In this document: positions 25,443 to 35,500 of the stretch, piece by piece | How positions within the stretch are numbered: the first letter of the stretch is position 1 | Layout: the number at the start of each line of letters is the position of its first letter | Assembly: GCA_005768755.1 (NCBI GenBank) | Contig: VAFL01000011.1 | Coordinates: 1 to 64,000, forward strand | Source: Paracoccus denitrificans | GTDB taxonomy: Bacteria > Pseudomonadota > Alphaproteobacteria > Rhodobacterales > Rhodobacteraceae | Direction of reading: 5' to 3' | Length of the DNA: 64,000 nucleotides | Program-made: the position numbers and the translations under genes | Notes under the pieces: model-generated | Databases searched by the model: none | What the model saw: the letters and a program-made list of their open reading frames with translations, nothing else | Told to the model about the DNA's origin: nothing

Positions 25443-25673
25443 ATGGAAGGTTCGCGTTTCACCGAGAGCTTTGACCCTCATCACCATCGTTTTGAAGCAC
25501 AGGAGCGTGTCATGGCTTTGCAATTTGGCGCCGTCGACAAGCGGCTGGAACGGATCGAAGCGTTGATTGAAGGGCTCGAGAAGCGGTTGTGGATGACCGT
25601 CTACGGAGTGGTGGGCGTGATCCTGACACAGGCCATTCAGTCGATCCTGGAATTTGCACCGAAGGGAGGCTGA
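25443..25673 (+). CDS. GTA g3.5, small conserved protein
   Basis: A 76-residue protein in the g3.5 position of RcGTA-type clusters. It has a His-rich N-terminus, an amphipathic helix (AVDKRLERIEALIEGLEKRL) and one hydrophobic, probably membrane-spanning helix at about residues 50-70. The function is not known. It starts three bases after the portal stop. Confidence 0.75.
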   Translation: MEGSRFTESFDPHHHRFEAQERVMALQFGAVDKRLERIEALIEGLEKRLWMTVYGVVGVILTQAIQSILEFAPKGG

Positions 25674-25676
25674 GAC

Positions 25677-26204
25677 ATGGAAAGTGGTCTGGAACTGAAA
25701 TTTGCCGGCGGCAAGCCGGTGATGACCGAGGGGGCGGTCATCGAAGGCTATGCAAGTCGCTTTGGACTGCCCGATCAGGGCGGCGACATCGTGGCGAAGG
25801 GCGCGTTCGGCGCTTCGCTGGCCAGGCTTGCCGCCAAAGGGGACAAGGTTCGGATGTTGTGGCAGCACGATCCAACCAGGCCCATCGGCGTCTGGGACGA
25901 GATCCGCGAGGACGCCACTGGCCTTTGGGTCAAGGGGCGTCTTCTGCCCGAAGTCACGCTGGCGCGCGAAGCCGCAACCCTGATCGAGGCAGGGGCGATT
26001 GACGGATTGTCCATCGGTTATCGCACCATCCGGGCCGCGAAGGATCAGAAGGGGCACCGTCTGCTGACCGAGGTGGAGTTGTGGGAGGTTTCGCTAGTCA
26101 CCTTCCCGATGTTGGCCGAGGCCAAGCTGGGCGCGAAATCCGCCGAGGATGAAACCGAAATCGCCGCGGCGCTGATCGCCGCGACGGAGGCGCTGCGGGA
26201 TTGA
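25677..26204 (+). CDS. GTA g4, HK97-family prohead protease
   Basis: A 175-residue herpesvirus-protease-fold serine protease that trims the capsid protein during maturation. Typical are FAGGKP..EGYASRFGLPDQGGDIVAKGAF, the histidine in MLWQHDPTRPIG and the serine in DGLSIGYRT. The gene sits directly before the capsid gene, as in HK97-like phages. Confidence 0.93.
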   Translation: MESGLELKFAGGKPVMTEGAVIEGYASRFGLPDQGGDIVAKGAFGASLARLAAKGDKVRMLWQHDPTRPIGVWDEIREDATGLWVKGRLLPEVTLAREAATLIEAGAIDGLSIGYRTIRAAKDQKGHRLLTEVELWEVSLVTFPMLAEAKLGAKSAEDETEIAAALIAATEALRD

Positions 26205-26229
26205 TCCCGGCGTCAGATAGGGTTCGGGC

Positions 26230-26247
26230 GGTGGCAGCCGCGCCACC
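26230..26247 (+). other. Hairpin upstream of the capsid gene
   Basis: A 6-bp stem GGTGGC/GCCACC (26230-26235 with 26242-26247) and a 6-base loop in the 87-base gap before the capsid gene. It has no T tract. It may mark an RNA processing or stability site for the capsid message. Confidence 0.4.
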
Positions 26248-26291
26248 CGCACAAATGGGGCCAGTCCCCGATCACCGATGAGGAGATGCTG

Positions 26292-27455
26292 ATGACAGAG
26301 GTCAAGACCGGGGCGCCGGCCGCCCCCGGCGAGCTGAAGGGCGCACTTCTGGGGTTCGTCGAGGAACTCAGGAACTACCGCCAGGATATCCAGAAGAAAC
26401 TCGATGCACAGGATGAACGCATGAGCATGTTCGAACGCAAGACCGCCTTCCGCGCCCGCAGCCCGTTGTCGACGGAGGCGAACCCCGACGTCCCCCACCA
26501 GAAGGCATTCAACGCATATCTGCGCAATGGCGATGATGCCGGACTGCGCGGACTTGCTGTCGAGGAAAAGGGGCTGACGGCCGCCGGCGAAGGCGGCTTT
26601 CTGGTTGCGTCCCATGTATCCGACACAGTGCACAATGCGCTTTCGGCATCCGTTTCGCTGCGCGCACTTGCCAACGTCGTGACGGTTGAGGCGGCCACGT
26701 ATGATGTCCTGGTGGACCGTGATGAATTGGCGTCGGGCTGGGCGACCGAAGGCGCGGCAGTTGAAACAGCCAGTTCGGGTGTGGAACGGGTTTCCATTGC
26801 CCTGCACGAGCTGTCGGCCATGCCGAAGGCAAGTCAGCGTCTTCTGGATGATTCGGCTTTCGATGTCGAAACCTGGCTGGCCGAGCGTATCGCCGACAAG
26901 TTCGCCCGCGCCGAGGCGAATGCGTTCTTGCGCGGCGATGGGATCGACAAGCCGCACGGATTGCTGAACGGGTTCTTCGACGCGACGGGAGAGGGCTCCA
27001 TCAGTTCGATCGGCGAATTGACGACGGGCGTCTCGGCGGGGTTCGACAATGCGACCGCTGCATCCAAGCTGATCGATCTGGTGTATGCGCTTCCGGCACA
27101 ATACCGGACCAACGCAACTTTCGTCATGTCATCCAAGACCGCAGCAGCCGTACGCAAGCTGAAGGACAATGACGGCCGCTTCCTCTGGGCCGACAGCCTT
27201 GCTGCTGGTGAACCTGCGCGACTGCTTGGCTACCCGGTTCTGCTGGCTGAGGATATGCCGGAAATCGCAGCCAACAGCCGATCGATCCTGTTTGGCGATT
27301 TCAGGACGGCCTACACCATTGTCGAGCGTCCTGAATTGCGTGTCCTGCGCGATCCCTTCTCGGCCAAGCCGCATGTCTTGTTCTACGCCACCAAGCGGGT
27401 CGGCGGCGGTCTGGTCGATGGGCGTGCCATCAAGGCCCTGAAGTTCGGCGCCTGA
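26292..27455 (+). CDS. GTA g5, HK97-family major capsid protein
   Basis: A 387-residue capsid protein. The N-terminal region to about residue 60 is charged and predicted coiled coil (scaffold-like delta domain that the g4 protease removes), followed by the HK97 fold with GGFLVASHVSDTV, LASGWATEGAAVE, and a C-terminal LGYPVLLAEDMPEI. AGGAG at 26281-26285 favours the ATG at 26292 over 26286. Confidence 0.95.
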   Translation: MTEVKTGAPAAPGELKGALLGFVEELRNYRQDIQKKLDAQDERMSMFERKTAFRARSPLSTEANPDVPHQKAFNAYLRNGDDAGLRGLAVEEKGLTAAGEGGFLVASHVSDTVHNALSASVSLRALANVVTVEAATYDVLVDRDELASGWATEGAAVETASSGVERVSIALHELSAMPKASQRLLDDSAFDVETWLAERIADKFARAEANAFLRGDGIDKPHGLLNGFFDATGEGSISSIGELTTGVSAGFDNATAASKLIDLVYALPAQYRTNATFVMSSKTAAAVRKLKDNDGRFLWADSLAAGEPARLLGYPVLLAEDMPEIAANSRSILFGDFRTAYTIVERPELRVLRDPFSAKPHVLFYATKRVGGGLVDGRAIKALKFGA

Positions 27456-27512
27456 TCCAAGGCTGTCGAGGGTCGTGCCGGCCGCTGATATTCCGGCTCA
27501 GCAACTGTCCGC

Positions 27513-27532
27513 GCATGCCAGTTCTGGCGTGC
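27513..27532 (+). other. Hairpin downstream of the capsid gene
   Basis: An 8-bp stem (27513-27520 with 27525-27532, one G-U) with a GTTC loop, overlapping the palindrome CGTGCCGGCACG (27528-27539). The 138-base gap also has three copies of GTGCCGGC (27475, 27529, 27568). There is no T tract, so a 3'-end stabiliser or processing site is more likely than a terminator. Confidence 0.45.
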
Positions 27533-27593
27533 CGGCACGGCCTATTTCCTGGGACAACCGGCCAGATGTGCCGGCTCGGACGGGAGGTTCGGG

Positions 27594-28199
27594 ATGATAC
27601 TAGTCGAAGAGACAACACCGTTGGATACGGCACTGCCTGTCGCCGAATTGCGTGCCCACCTGCGGCTCGGCTCTGGTTTCGAGTTGCCTGCCAATGTCGA
27701 GGAAGACAAGGCCCTTGCAGGCTTTCTTCGCGCAGCAATGGCGACGATCGAGGGCCGGACAGGGAAGGTTCTGATCAGCCGGAGGTATCGTATGGTGCTG
27801 GACGACTGGCGGGACAGTCAGGGCCAGGCCCTGCCGATGGCACCGGTCAGCGCGGTGGAGGACGTCGGCATCGAAATGCCAGACGGCACGATGCGCGATG
27901 TTCCCGCAGACAATTGGCGCGTGGTCGAGGACGTTCAGCGACCAATCATACGGCCACGTCTGGGAAGTCTTCCGCACGTGCCTGAGGGGGCGCGCGTGAT
28001 CATCCGCTTTACCGCAGGCTTTGCGAAGAACTGGTCAGGGGTGCCTGCGGATCTTGGTCAAGCCGTGTTGATGCTGGCTGCGCGCTATTACGAAGATCGC
28101 AGCGATGATGGCGCCCGCAACGTCCTTCCCATGGGGGTGAGTGCACTGATCGAGCGATGGCGCGCCGTGCGCGTACTGGCAGGGCGGGGGGCGCGGTGA
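27594..28199 (+). CDS. GTA g6, head-tail adaptor protein
   Basis: A 201-residue protein of the phage gp6-like head-tail connector family, with the family beginning (LPVAELRAHLRL), the helix AMATIEGRTGK and a late segment LGQAVLMLAARYYEDRSD typical of these connectors. It bridges the portal and the stopper. GGGAGG at 27582-27587 lies 6 bases before the ATG. Confidence 0.88.
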   Translation: MILVEETTPLDTALPVAELRAHLRLGSGFELPANVEEDKALAGFLRAAMATIEGRTGKVLISRRYRMVLDDWRDSQGQALPMAPVSAVEDVGIEMPDGTMRDVPADNWRVVEDVQRPIIRPRLGSLPHVPEGARVIIRFTAGFAKNWSGVPADLGQAVLMLAARYYEDRSDDGARNVLPMGVSALIERWRAVRVLAGRGAR

Positions 28200-28528
28200 T
28201 GGTGGTGCCGCGTCTGAATATTCCGCTGGTGCTGGAAGAGAAAGAGCGCCAGCCGGACACGATGGGAGGCTACCGGGTCGTCTGGCGGTCGCGCGGGATC
28301 GTTCATGCCCTGATGCAACGAGGCGTCGGGCGGCTGCGCGGTGCGGAGGCGGGTCCGGAAAGCGTGACGGATTGGAAGATCACTGTACGCGCCTTTCCCT
28401 TGGGTGATCCGCGTCGCCCTTTGCCCGGCCAGAGATTCAGGATGGGCGCGCGACTGATCCGGATCGAGGCCGTAGCGGAAGTCGGCGCCACGGGGCGACA
28501 CCTGATCGTAACAGGCCAGGAGGAGTGA
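28199..28528 (+). CDS. GTA g7, head-tail stopper protein
   Basis: A 109-residue beta-rich protein in the g7 position, of the phage head-tail adaptor (SPP1 gp16-like) type: PRLNIPLVLEEKERQPDTMGGY opens the fold and RMGARLIRIEAVAEVG closes it. It seals the connector after packaging. A GTG three bases earlier (28196) is an alternative start; both overlap the g6 stop. Confidence 0.85.
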   Translation: MVVPRLNIPLVLEEKERQPDTMGGYRVVWRSRGIVHALMQRGVGRLRGAEAGPESVTDWKITVRAFPLGDPRRPLPGQRFRMGARLIRIEAVAEVGATGRHLIVTGQEE

Positions 28529-28530
28529 GG

Positions 28531-28950
28531 ATGAGCTATGTAGCATCGGCAGCACTACAGGGCGCTGTCTATCAATGCCTACGCGCCGATCCGGCACTGT
28601 CGGAACTTGTCGGCGATGCGATCTACGACGCGCTGCCAGTAGACCCGCCGAGCGGTGTCTACGTCTCCTTGGGCCCCGAGGAGGTGCGCAACATATCAGA
28701 TAGCGCCGGATGTGCAGCGCGGCATGACTTCATCGTCTCGATCCTGGGTGGAACGGATGAGGGCGCGGGCTTCCGCGCAGTAAAGGAGGCCGCAATCGCG
28801 GTCAGCGCTGCACTGGAGGGCACGGAACTGGCCACGGAAACGGGCAGGGTTGCCGGGCTTTGGTTTTTGCGCGCTCGAGCGAGGCGAGTTGAAAACGGTG
28901 CCGAAAGACGGGTCGATCTTACCTTTCGCGCCTTGATGGATCTGGTTTGA
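28531..28950 (+). CDS. GTA g8, tail terminator (DUF3168)
   Basis: A 139-residue DUF3168 protein that caps the tail tube and joins it to the head. Typical features are ALQGAVYQCLRADPAL, VYVSLGPEEV and HDFIVSILGG. AGGAGTGAGG just before 28531 sets the start at that ATG. Confidence 0.88.
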   Translation: MSYVASAALQGAVYQCLRADPALSELVGDAIYDALPVDPPSGVYVSLGPEEVRNISDSAGCAARHDFIVSILGGTDEGAGFRAVKEAAIAVSAALEGTELATETGRVAGLWFLRARARRVENGAERRVDLTFRALMDLV

Positions 28951-28961
28951 GGAGAAGTGAA

Positions 28962-29375
28962 ATGGCGGTTCAGAACGGACGTGATCTGTTGATCAAGATG
29001 GACATGACGGGTGCCGGCGAATTTGAGACGGTCGCCGGCCTGCGGGCCACACGCATCGGTTTCAATGCAGAAACAGTCGATGTCACCAGCCTGGAAAGCG
29101 AAGGCCGCTGGCGCGAGTTGCTGGGCGGCGCCGGTGTGCGGTCCGCCGCGATCTCGGGGTCGGGCGTTTTTCGTGATGCGGCGACGGATGGCCGGGCGCG
29201 GCAGGTCTTCTTTGACGGCGAGGTGCCCAATTGTCAGGTCATCATACCCGATTTCGGGATTGTCGAGGGGCCGTTCCAGATCACGTCGCTGGAATATTCC
29301 GGCAGCCATAACGGCGAGGCGACCTACGAAATTGCGCTGGCGAGTGCCGGGGCGCTGAACTTCGTGGCGCTATGA
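28962..29375 (+). CDS. GTA g9, major tail (tube) protein
   Basis: A 137-residue protein of the TP901-1 major tail protein family: MAVQNGRDLLIKMD, FETVAGLRATRIGFNAETVDVTS and ESEGRWRELL are family hallmarks. It stacks in rings to form the tail tube. GGAG at 28951-28954 precedes the ATG; its stop overlaps g10. Confidence 0.92.
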   Translation: MAVQNGRDLLIKMDMTGAGEFETVAGLRATRIGFNAETVDVTSLESEGRWRELLGGAGVRSAAISGSGVFRDAATDGRARQVFFDGEVPNCQVIIPDFGIVEGPFQITSLEYSGSHNGEATYEIALASAGALNFVAL

Positions 29376-29689
29376 TAGTCAATGCAATGCGTGGCGAAGT
29401 TGAAATCGCGCTGAACGGGGATGTGCATATTGCGCGCCTGACGCTTGGAGCGCTGGCAGAGTTGGAAGCGATGCTTGGCACCACCTCATTGATCGAGCTG
29501 GCCGGGCGTTTCGAGGAAGGACGCTTTTCGGCAGCGGATGTGGTGGCGGTTCTTGTCGCAGGGCTTCGTGGTGGCGGATGGCGCGGCACAAGTGCTGATC
29601 TTCTTTCAACTGACCTGTCGGGCGGCCCGGTCGCCGCGGCACAGGCCGCCGCGCGCTTGTTGGCCCTGGCATTCGCGATGCCGGACTGA
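29372..29689 (+). CDS. GTA g10, tail assembly chaperone-like protein
   Basis: A 105-residue helical protein specific to GTA clusters (the gene transfer agent family protein between tail tube and g10.1). Between a tube gene and a tape measure gene such small pairs usually act as tail assembly chaperones. ATGA overlap with g9. Confidence 0.85.
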   Translation: MIVNAMRGEVEIALNGDVHIARLTLGALAELEAMLGTTSLIELAGRFEEGRFSAADVVAVLVAGLRGGGWRGTSADLLSTDLSGGPVAAAQAAARLLALAFAMPD

Positions 29690-29700
29690 GGTGCGGGAAA

Positions 29701-29910
29701 TTGGAGCGGCTCGACTGGACCGGCCTTATGCGCGCCGGAATGCAGGGCTTGAGATTGAGGCCGGATGAATTCTGGTCGCTGACTCCGGCAGAACTCGCGC
29801 TGATGCTGGGTATCGATCCTGCCTCAGCACCCATGACGAGGTCCCGGCTTGAGGCACTTGCAGCCGATTGGCCCGACCGCAAATCGAAGCAGGAGGTAAC
29901 GCATGGCTGA
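29701..29910 (+). CDS. GTA g10.1, second tail assembly chaperone-like protein
   Basis: A 69-residue protein like the R. capsulatus rcc01693 family: WTGLMRAGMQGLRLRPDEFWSLTPAEL is the typical N half, rich in conserved Trp and Leu. A TTG at 29701 is the likely start, since no ATG precedes the conserved part; the ATG at 29728 would cut into it. Its end overlaps the tape measure gene by 8 bases. Confidence 0.85.
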   Translation: MERLDWTGLMRAGMQGLRLRPDEFWSLTPAELALMLGIDPASAPMTRSRLEALAADWPDRKSKQEVTHG

Positions 29911-30556
29911 TAAGAACGCGCTCGATCAGTCCGGAGACGAGCTTGGGCAGCAGCTTGACAGGTCGGCTGATGTCGCGGCCAGCTTCTCGGCTGAACTGGC
30001 CCGGATGCAGCAATCCATGTGGCTGGTCAGCCGAGAGGCAGACAGTTTTGCAAGCGGTATTGGTGGCGGGTTGAAACGAGCCTTTGACGGTTTGATTTTC
30101 GATGGCATGAAACTGAGCGATGCCTTGAAGGGCATCGCCCGGACAATGGCCGACACCGCATACAGCATCGCGATGAAGCCGATCAAGGACGCGGTGGCGG
30201 GGGCCCTTGCCGGTGCCGTTAACAATGCAGCCTCTGGCATTCTGCCATTCTCTCAAGGTGCGGCGTTCAGTCAGGGTCGGGTCTCGGCCTTTGCCAAGGG
30301 CGGGGTCGTAAGTCAGCCCACTACCTTCCCGATGCGTGGGGGCACAGGCCTGATGGGGGAAGCGGGGCCAGAGGCGATCATGCCATTGTCGAGGGGCGCC
30401 GATGGTCGGCTGGGCGTTGCCGCCGCAGGCGGTGGTCGGCCGGTGAACGTCAATATCACCGTAAACACACCGGACGTTTCGGGTTTTGCCCGTAGCCAGG
30501 GCCAGATTGCCGCCCAGATGGGTCGGCTTCTGGCGCGCGGCCAACGAAATATGTGA
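29903..30556 (+). CDS. GTA g11, short tape measure protein
   Basis: A 217-residue protein. The N half is a long amphipathic helix; the C half is Gly/Ala rich with FAKGGVVSQPTTFPM and GLMGEAGPEAIMPL, the usual end of lambda-type tape measure proteins. The small size predicts a short tail, as in RcGTA. ATG overlap with g10.1. Confidence 0.9.
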   Translation: MADKNALDQSGDELGQQLDRSADVAASFSAELARMQQSMWLVSREADSFASGIGGGLKRAFDGLIFDGMKLSDALKGIARTMADTAYSIAMKPIKDAVAGALAGAVNNAASGILPFSQGAAFSQGRVSAFAKGGVVSQPTTFPMRGGTGLMGEAGPEAIMPLSRGADGRLGVAAAGGGRPVNVNITVNTPDVSGFARSQGQIAAQMGRLLARGQRNM

Positions 30557-30562
30557 GGCAGC

Positions 30563-31192
30563 ATGTTCCACGAGATTCGTTTTCCAGCAAATCTTTCGTT
30601 CGGCTCGATCGGTGGACCCGAGCGACGAACCGAGATCGTCAAACTCAGCAACGGTCACGAAGAACGCAACACGCCCTGGGCGCATTCGCGGCGCGTTTAC
30701 GATGCCGGGCTGGGGCTGCGATCGCTTGACGATATTCACGCCATGATTGCCTTTTTCGAAACACGCGGTGGGCAGCTGCATGGTTTTCGATGGAAGGATT
30801 GGGCCGACTTCAAAAGCTGCGCACCCAGCCGACGGCCTGCATTTTCCGATCAAGTGCTCGGGCACGGTGACAGCCGCACCGTAAGCTTTCAGCTTGGGAA
30901 GCGATATGCGTCTGGCCCGGCTACCTATATCCGCCCGATCACCAAGCCGGTCGAAGGCACGGTCAAGGTCGGCGTTGGGGGAGACGAAAAACGCGAGGCC
31001 TTGGACTATGATGTCGACACGACAACCGGCGTCATCACCTTGATCGAACCGCCCGGGGAAGGTGCGGCAGTGACTGCTGGATTTGAGTTCGATGTGCCGG
31101 TGCGGTTTGACACCGATCGCATCGCTGTTTCAGTGGCGTCGTTTCAGGCCGGCGAAATGCCGCAGGTTCCGGTGATCGAGGTGCGGATATGA
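30563..31192 (+). CDS. GTA g12, distal tail protein (DUF2460)
   Basis: A 209-residue DUF2460/TIGR02217 protein with the family segments FHEIRFPANLSFGSIGGPERRTEIV, HEERNTPWAHSRRVYDAGLGLRS and FRWKDWADFKSC. It forms the hexameric ring at the tail tip that joins tube to baseplate. Confidence 0.92.
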   Translation: MFHEIRFPANLSFGSIGGPERRTEIVKLSNGHEERNTPWAHSRRVYDAGLGLRSLDDIHAMIAFFETRGGQLHGFRWKDWADFKSCAPSRRPAFSDQVLGHGDSRTVSFQLGKRYASGPATYIRPITKPVEGTVKVGVGGDEKREALDYDVDTTTGVITLIEPPGEGAAVTAGFEFDVPVRFDTDRIAVSVASFQAGEMPQVPVIEVRI

Positions 31193-32067
31193 CAACGACA
31201 ACGATCGCGCGTTCCTGGTCAATCACCCGCACCGATGGGCTGGTGCTGGGGTTTACCGATCACGATGCGGTGCTGACATTCGCGGGTATCACCTTCCGGC
31301 CAGATATCGGGCTTTCCGCACAAGCCGTTGTTCAGGGCGCGGGGTTGTCCGTGGATAACACCGAGGCCGTCGGCGCACTATCAGACGGCGCCATTGAAGA
31401 GGCAGATATTCTTGCTGGAAGGTGGGACGGTGCTGAGCTTTGCCAATGGGAGGTCGACTGGTCCGATCCCAGCCGACACAAGCTTGTTTTCCGTGGACAC
31501 CTGGGCGAGGTGTGCCGCTCCGGCGGTGCATTCAAGGCCGAGTTGCGCGGGCTGTCAGAGCCGTTGAATCAGCCGGTCGGGCGCGTCTTTCATCCCCGCT
31601 GCTCGGCCGTGCTTGGCGATCGGATGTGCAAGGTGGATCTGGACCAGCCGGGACTTTCCGCCACAGCGCGCATCGTCGCCGTTGACGGCGGGACATTGCG
31701 CCTGGCCGGGCTGCCCGGAATCGATGACCGTTGGTTCGAACGTGGGGCAATTCAGTTTCTTGACGGGGAAGCGGAAGCAATTCGATGCCACGTCAAAAAT
31801 GACCGCGCCCTGCCTGACGGGATGCGGCAAGTTGAACTGTGGACGGCGCCGGGCGTGGACGCCGCGCAAGGCGATCGCGTGCGTCTTGTCGCGGGTTGCG
31901 ACAAATCCGCTGGAATGTGTCAGTTGAAGTTCAGCAACTACATAAATTTCAGAGGTTTCCCTCATCTGCCCGAGGAAGATTGGCTGTTAGCGCCTGCTAA
32001 GGAGCGGACACGACGGGCAGAGTGGCTATTTCGCCCCGGAAACGAGGGTGAAATCATTGACCCCTGA
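31189..32067 (+). CDS. GTA g13, baseplate hub protein (DUF2163)
   Basis: A 292-residue DUF2163/phage BR0599-type protein. It has conserved cysteines (FHPRCSAVLGDRMCKVDL, VAGCDKSAGMCQLKFSNYINFRGFPHLP) that probably bind iron-sulfur or zinc, as reported for the GTA hub. ATGA overlap with g12; its own end overlaps g14 by 20 bases. Confidence 0.92.
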   Translation: MTTTTIARSWSITRTDGLVLGFTDHDAVLTFAGITFRPDIGLSAQAVVQGAGLSVDNTEAVGALSDGAIEEADILAGRWDGAELCQWEVDWSDPSRHKLVFRGHLGEVCRSGGAFKAELRGLSEPLNQPVGRVFHPRCSAVLGDRMCKVDLDQPGLSATARIVAVDGGTLRLAGLPGIDDRWFERGAIQFLDGEAEAIRCHVKNDRALPDGMRQVELWTAPGVDAAQGDRVRLVAGCDKSAGMCQLKFSNYINFRGFPHLPEEDWLLAPAKERTRRAEWLFRPGNEGEIIDP

Positions 32068-32500
32068 TTTAGGTTCCGAGGTCGTGAGCATTGCGCGGCG
32101 CTGGTGTGGCACGCCTTATCTGCACCAGGCCTCCAATCAAGGGGTCGGAACAGATTGTCTGGGGTTGATCCGTGGTGTTTGGCGCGAACTCTATGGAACG
32201 GAGCCTGAAGTCGCACCGCCTTACACGCCAGATTGGGGCGAATATGACGGCAGCGAATTGCTGTTGGCTGGCGCGATGCGCCATCTGTCGCGCGATGATG
32301 GCGAAGAGGACCGGCACGGTCAGGTGCTGCTGTTCCGAATGAGGTCCGGAGCGGTCGCGAAACATCTTGGAATCGTCTCGGTCACCGGAGCGGTGCCCGC
32401 GTTTATCCATGCCTATGACCGTCATGGCGTTGTCGAAAGTCCCCTTTCGATGCCGTGGCGCCAGCGTATTGCCGCAAGGTTTCGATTCCCCGAACGATAG
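32048..32500 (+). CDS. GTA g14, NlpC/P60 cell-wall peptidase
   Basis: A 150-residue NlpC/P60 cysteine peptidase. The catalytic Cys lies in QGVGTDCLGLIRGVW, and the His is in AKHLGIVS. Carried on the tail tip, it cuts recipient peptidoglycan during DNA entry. The GTG start lies inside the g13 end. Confidence 0.92.
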   Translation: MKSLTPDLGSEVVSIARRWCGTPYLHQASNQGVGTDCLGLIRGVWRELYGTEPEVAPPYTPDWGEYDGSELLLAGAMRHLSRDDGEEDRHGQVLLFRMRSGAVAKHLGIVSVTGAVPAFIHAYDRHGVVESPLSMPWRQRIAARFRFPER

Positions 32501-32509
32501 GATCTTCAA

Positions 32510-35500
32510 ATGGCGACTATCCTGCTTTCCGCTGCGGGCGCGGCCCTCGGCTCTGGCTTTGGCGGCACTATTCTGGGCCTGAGCGGGGCGGTTATCGGCC
32601 GTGCCATCGGGGCGACAGCCGGCCGCCTGATCGATCAAAGACTGCTGGGGGGTGGCTCTCAGGTCGTGGAAACGGGTCGAATTGATCGTCTGCGTATCCA
32701 GACCACCGGCGAAGGCATTCCTGTTCCGCGGATTTGGGGGCAGATGCGTGTGCCTGGTCATGTCATATGGGCTGCGCCGCTGACTGAAGTCAGCTCTCGA
32801 GAGGGTGGCAGTAAGGGCACCGCACCGCGCGTCAGCAATATCTCTTATCGTCTGAGCGTTGCGCTTGCTTTGTGTGAGGGACCTATCCTTGGGGTTGGAA
32901 GAGTCTGGGCAGATGGCGAGGAGATATCGCGGGCTGATCTTAATATGCGTGTATATGAGGGGTCTGAAACTCAGATTCCCGACCCCTGCATCAAAGCGCA
33001 TGAGGACAACGAGGCCCCGGCGTATCGCGGGATTGCTTACGTCGTTCTTGAGGAGCTGGATTTGGAACGCTGGGGCAACCGTCTGCCGCAGCTGAGTTTT
33101 GAAGTTACGCGCGCCGCGCAATCGGGTGGCGGGTTGTCGAACGAAATCCAGGCCGTCGCGATGATCCCCGGGACCGGAGAGTATTCGCTGGCAACGACCC
33201 CGGTGACATATTCGGCGGACCTGGGGGAAAGTTTGCCCGCCAACACATCGTCCGTACTTGCGGCGACGGATTTCACTGCATCGATGGACATTTTGGGGCG
33301 GGAACTTCCGCGCGTGGGTTCAGTCTCTCTGGTGGTTTCATGGTTCGGTGACGATCTGCGAGTCGGACGATGCAGCCTGCGTCCGAAGGTTGAATATCGT
33401 GACCGCGAAGGCAGCGGCATGAAGTGGCGCGCCGGCGGCATCGGTCGGGCGTCTGCACATGAGGTTTCGCGCAAGGACGACAGGCCGATCTATGGAGGAA
33501 CGCCAGCGGATGGATCGGTCATCGAGGCGCTGCGGGCAATCGCGCAATCCGGCCGGAAGGCTGTTTTTTATCCCTTCATCCTAATGGAGCAGCTGCAGGG
33601 GAACGGAAGGACAGATCCCTGGACCGGCGCCCGCGATCAGCCTGTCATGCCTTGGCGCGGCCGTATCACTGCGGAGATTGCGCCTGGTCGCGATGGAAGC
33701 CCCGATGGCACCGCAGCCAACGTTTCTGCGGTCCGTAGTTTCTTTGGAGATGCCACTCCGGACGACTTCAGCCGGGCAGGGGACATAATCTCCTATTCTG
33801 GCCCGAATGAGTGGTCCTATCGCCGGTTCATTCTACATTACGCCCATCTTTGTGCAGCGGCAGGTGGCGTCGACGCATTCCTTATCGGTTCCGAGATGCG
33901 CGCATTGACCCAGCTTCGTGGTCCTGATCATCAGTTTCCGGTGGTAGACGAGTTGCGCAGTCTGGCAGCCGACGTGCGGGCCATACTCGGTTCAAAGGTG
34001 AAAATCAGCTATGCGGCTGATTGGTCTGAATATTTCGGATACCATCCGGGTGGCGGCGATGCGTATTTCCACCTTGATCCGTTATGGTCCGACCGAAATA
34101 TCGACTTCGTCGGCATCGACAACTATATGCCCTTGTCCGATTGGCGGGATGGAGAGACGCACAAGGATGCGCTTTGGCGCCGCATTGACGCGCTTGGATA
34201 TCTTGAAAGCCAGATCGAAGGCGGGGAGGGCTATGATTGGTATTACGCGGACCCTGCGCACCGAGAAGCGCAGACCAGAACCCCAATCGAGGATGGCGCG
34301 TATGGTGAAGACTGGATCTGGCGCTACAAGGATCTGCGCAACTGGTGGGCCAACGCGCATCATGATCGCATAGACGGTGAAAGGCTGAAGGTATCCACAG
34401 ACTGGAAACCGGGATCCAAACCTATCTGGTTTACCGAGATGGGATGTGCGGCGTTGGACAAAGGCACCAATCAACCCAACAAGTTCCTGGACGCCATGAG
34501 TTCGGAATCGCAGTTGCCGCACTATTCCAGCGGTGCCCGCGATGACGTCATGCAGGCGGCTTATTACGCCGCGATGGTTCGATACTGGTCAGATCAGGCA
34601 AATAATCCGACCGGGACATATGGCGGCGACATGGTGGACATGTCGCGCGCTCATGCATGGTGTTGGGATGCAAGACCGTATCCGGCTTTCCCCGGACGAC
34701 CAGATCTGTGGTCTGACGGACCTGCCTGGGATCGGGGCCACTGGCTTAACGGGCGCGCAGGCGCTGTGCCGCTTGCTTCTTTGGTAGCCGACCTGTGCCT
34801 GTCTGCCGGGTTGCGAGAGTTCGACGTCTCGGGTCTGTCAGGGCTGGTGCGCGGGTATTCAGCGAATGGCGCGGAAACGGTGCGGGCAAGCCTGCAGCCG
34901 CTGATGCTGCGCTTCGGATTCGATGCAGTGGAGCGCGACGGAAAGCTAATGTTCATCATGCGCGACGGCTTGGTTAGCGCGAGCCTGACCGAGGATGATT
35001 TGGCCGAGATGGAAGGTGGGGTGCACGAAACAACGCGAAGCGCATCTGCCGAAATTGCGGGCAGGCTCCGTCTGACGCATATCGCAGTCGGTGCAAGTTA
35101 TGCGACCTCAACTGTCGAGGCGTCATTGCCCGATGATCCGTCGCCGGTGGTTTCGGACAGCGAAATGCCGCTGCTGATGACAGTTACCGAAGCAAGATGC
35201 ACAGCCGAACGCTGGCTTGCAGAATCCCAACTCAGTCGAGAGTCCATTCGCTTCCGGCTTCCGCCATCAAAAGGGGATCTCGGTGCAGGGGACGTCATTT
35301 CTCTGACGCGGCGCGCGGACAAATCCGCCCACCGCTGGCGTATAGACAAGGTCGAGCGTGCCGGTGCCATCACGGTTGATGCGGTGCGCACTGAACCCGG
35401 CTGCTATCGTCCCTCAGACTATCAGGAAAGCGGTCTGAACGTTACACGATATAAGCCGCCGATGCCTGTGTTGCCGCTCATCATGGACCTGCCATTGATG

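Noticed and set aside
27475..27575. Three GTGCCGGC copies after the capsid gene as a direct-repeat element
   Set aside because: Spacing is unequal (54 and 39 bases) and the 8-mer is likely in GC-rich DNA; only the hairpin is reported.
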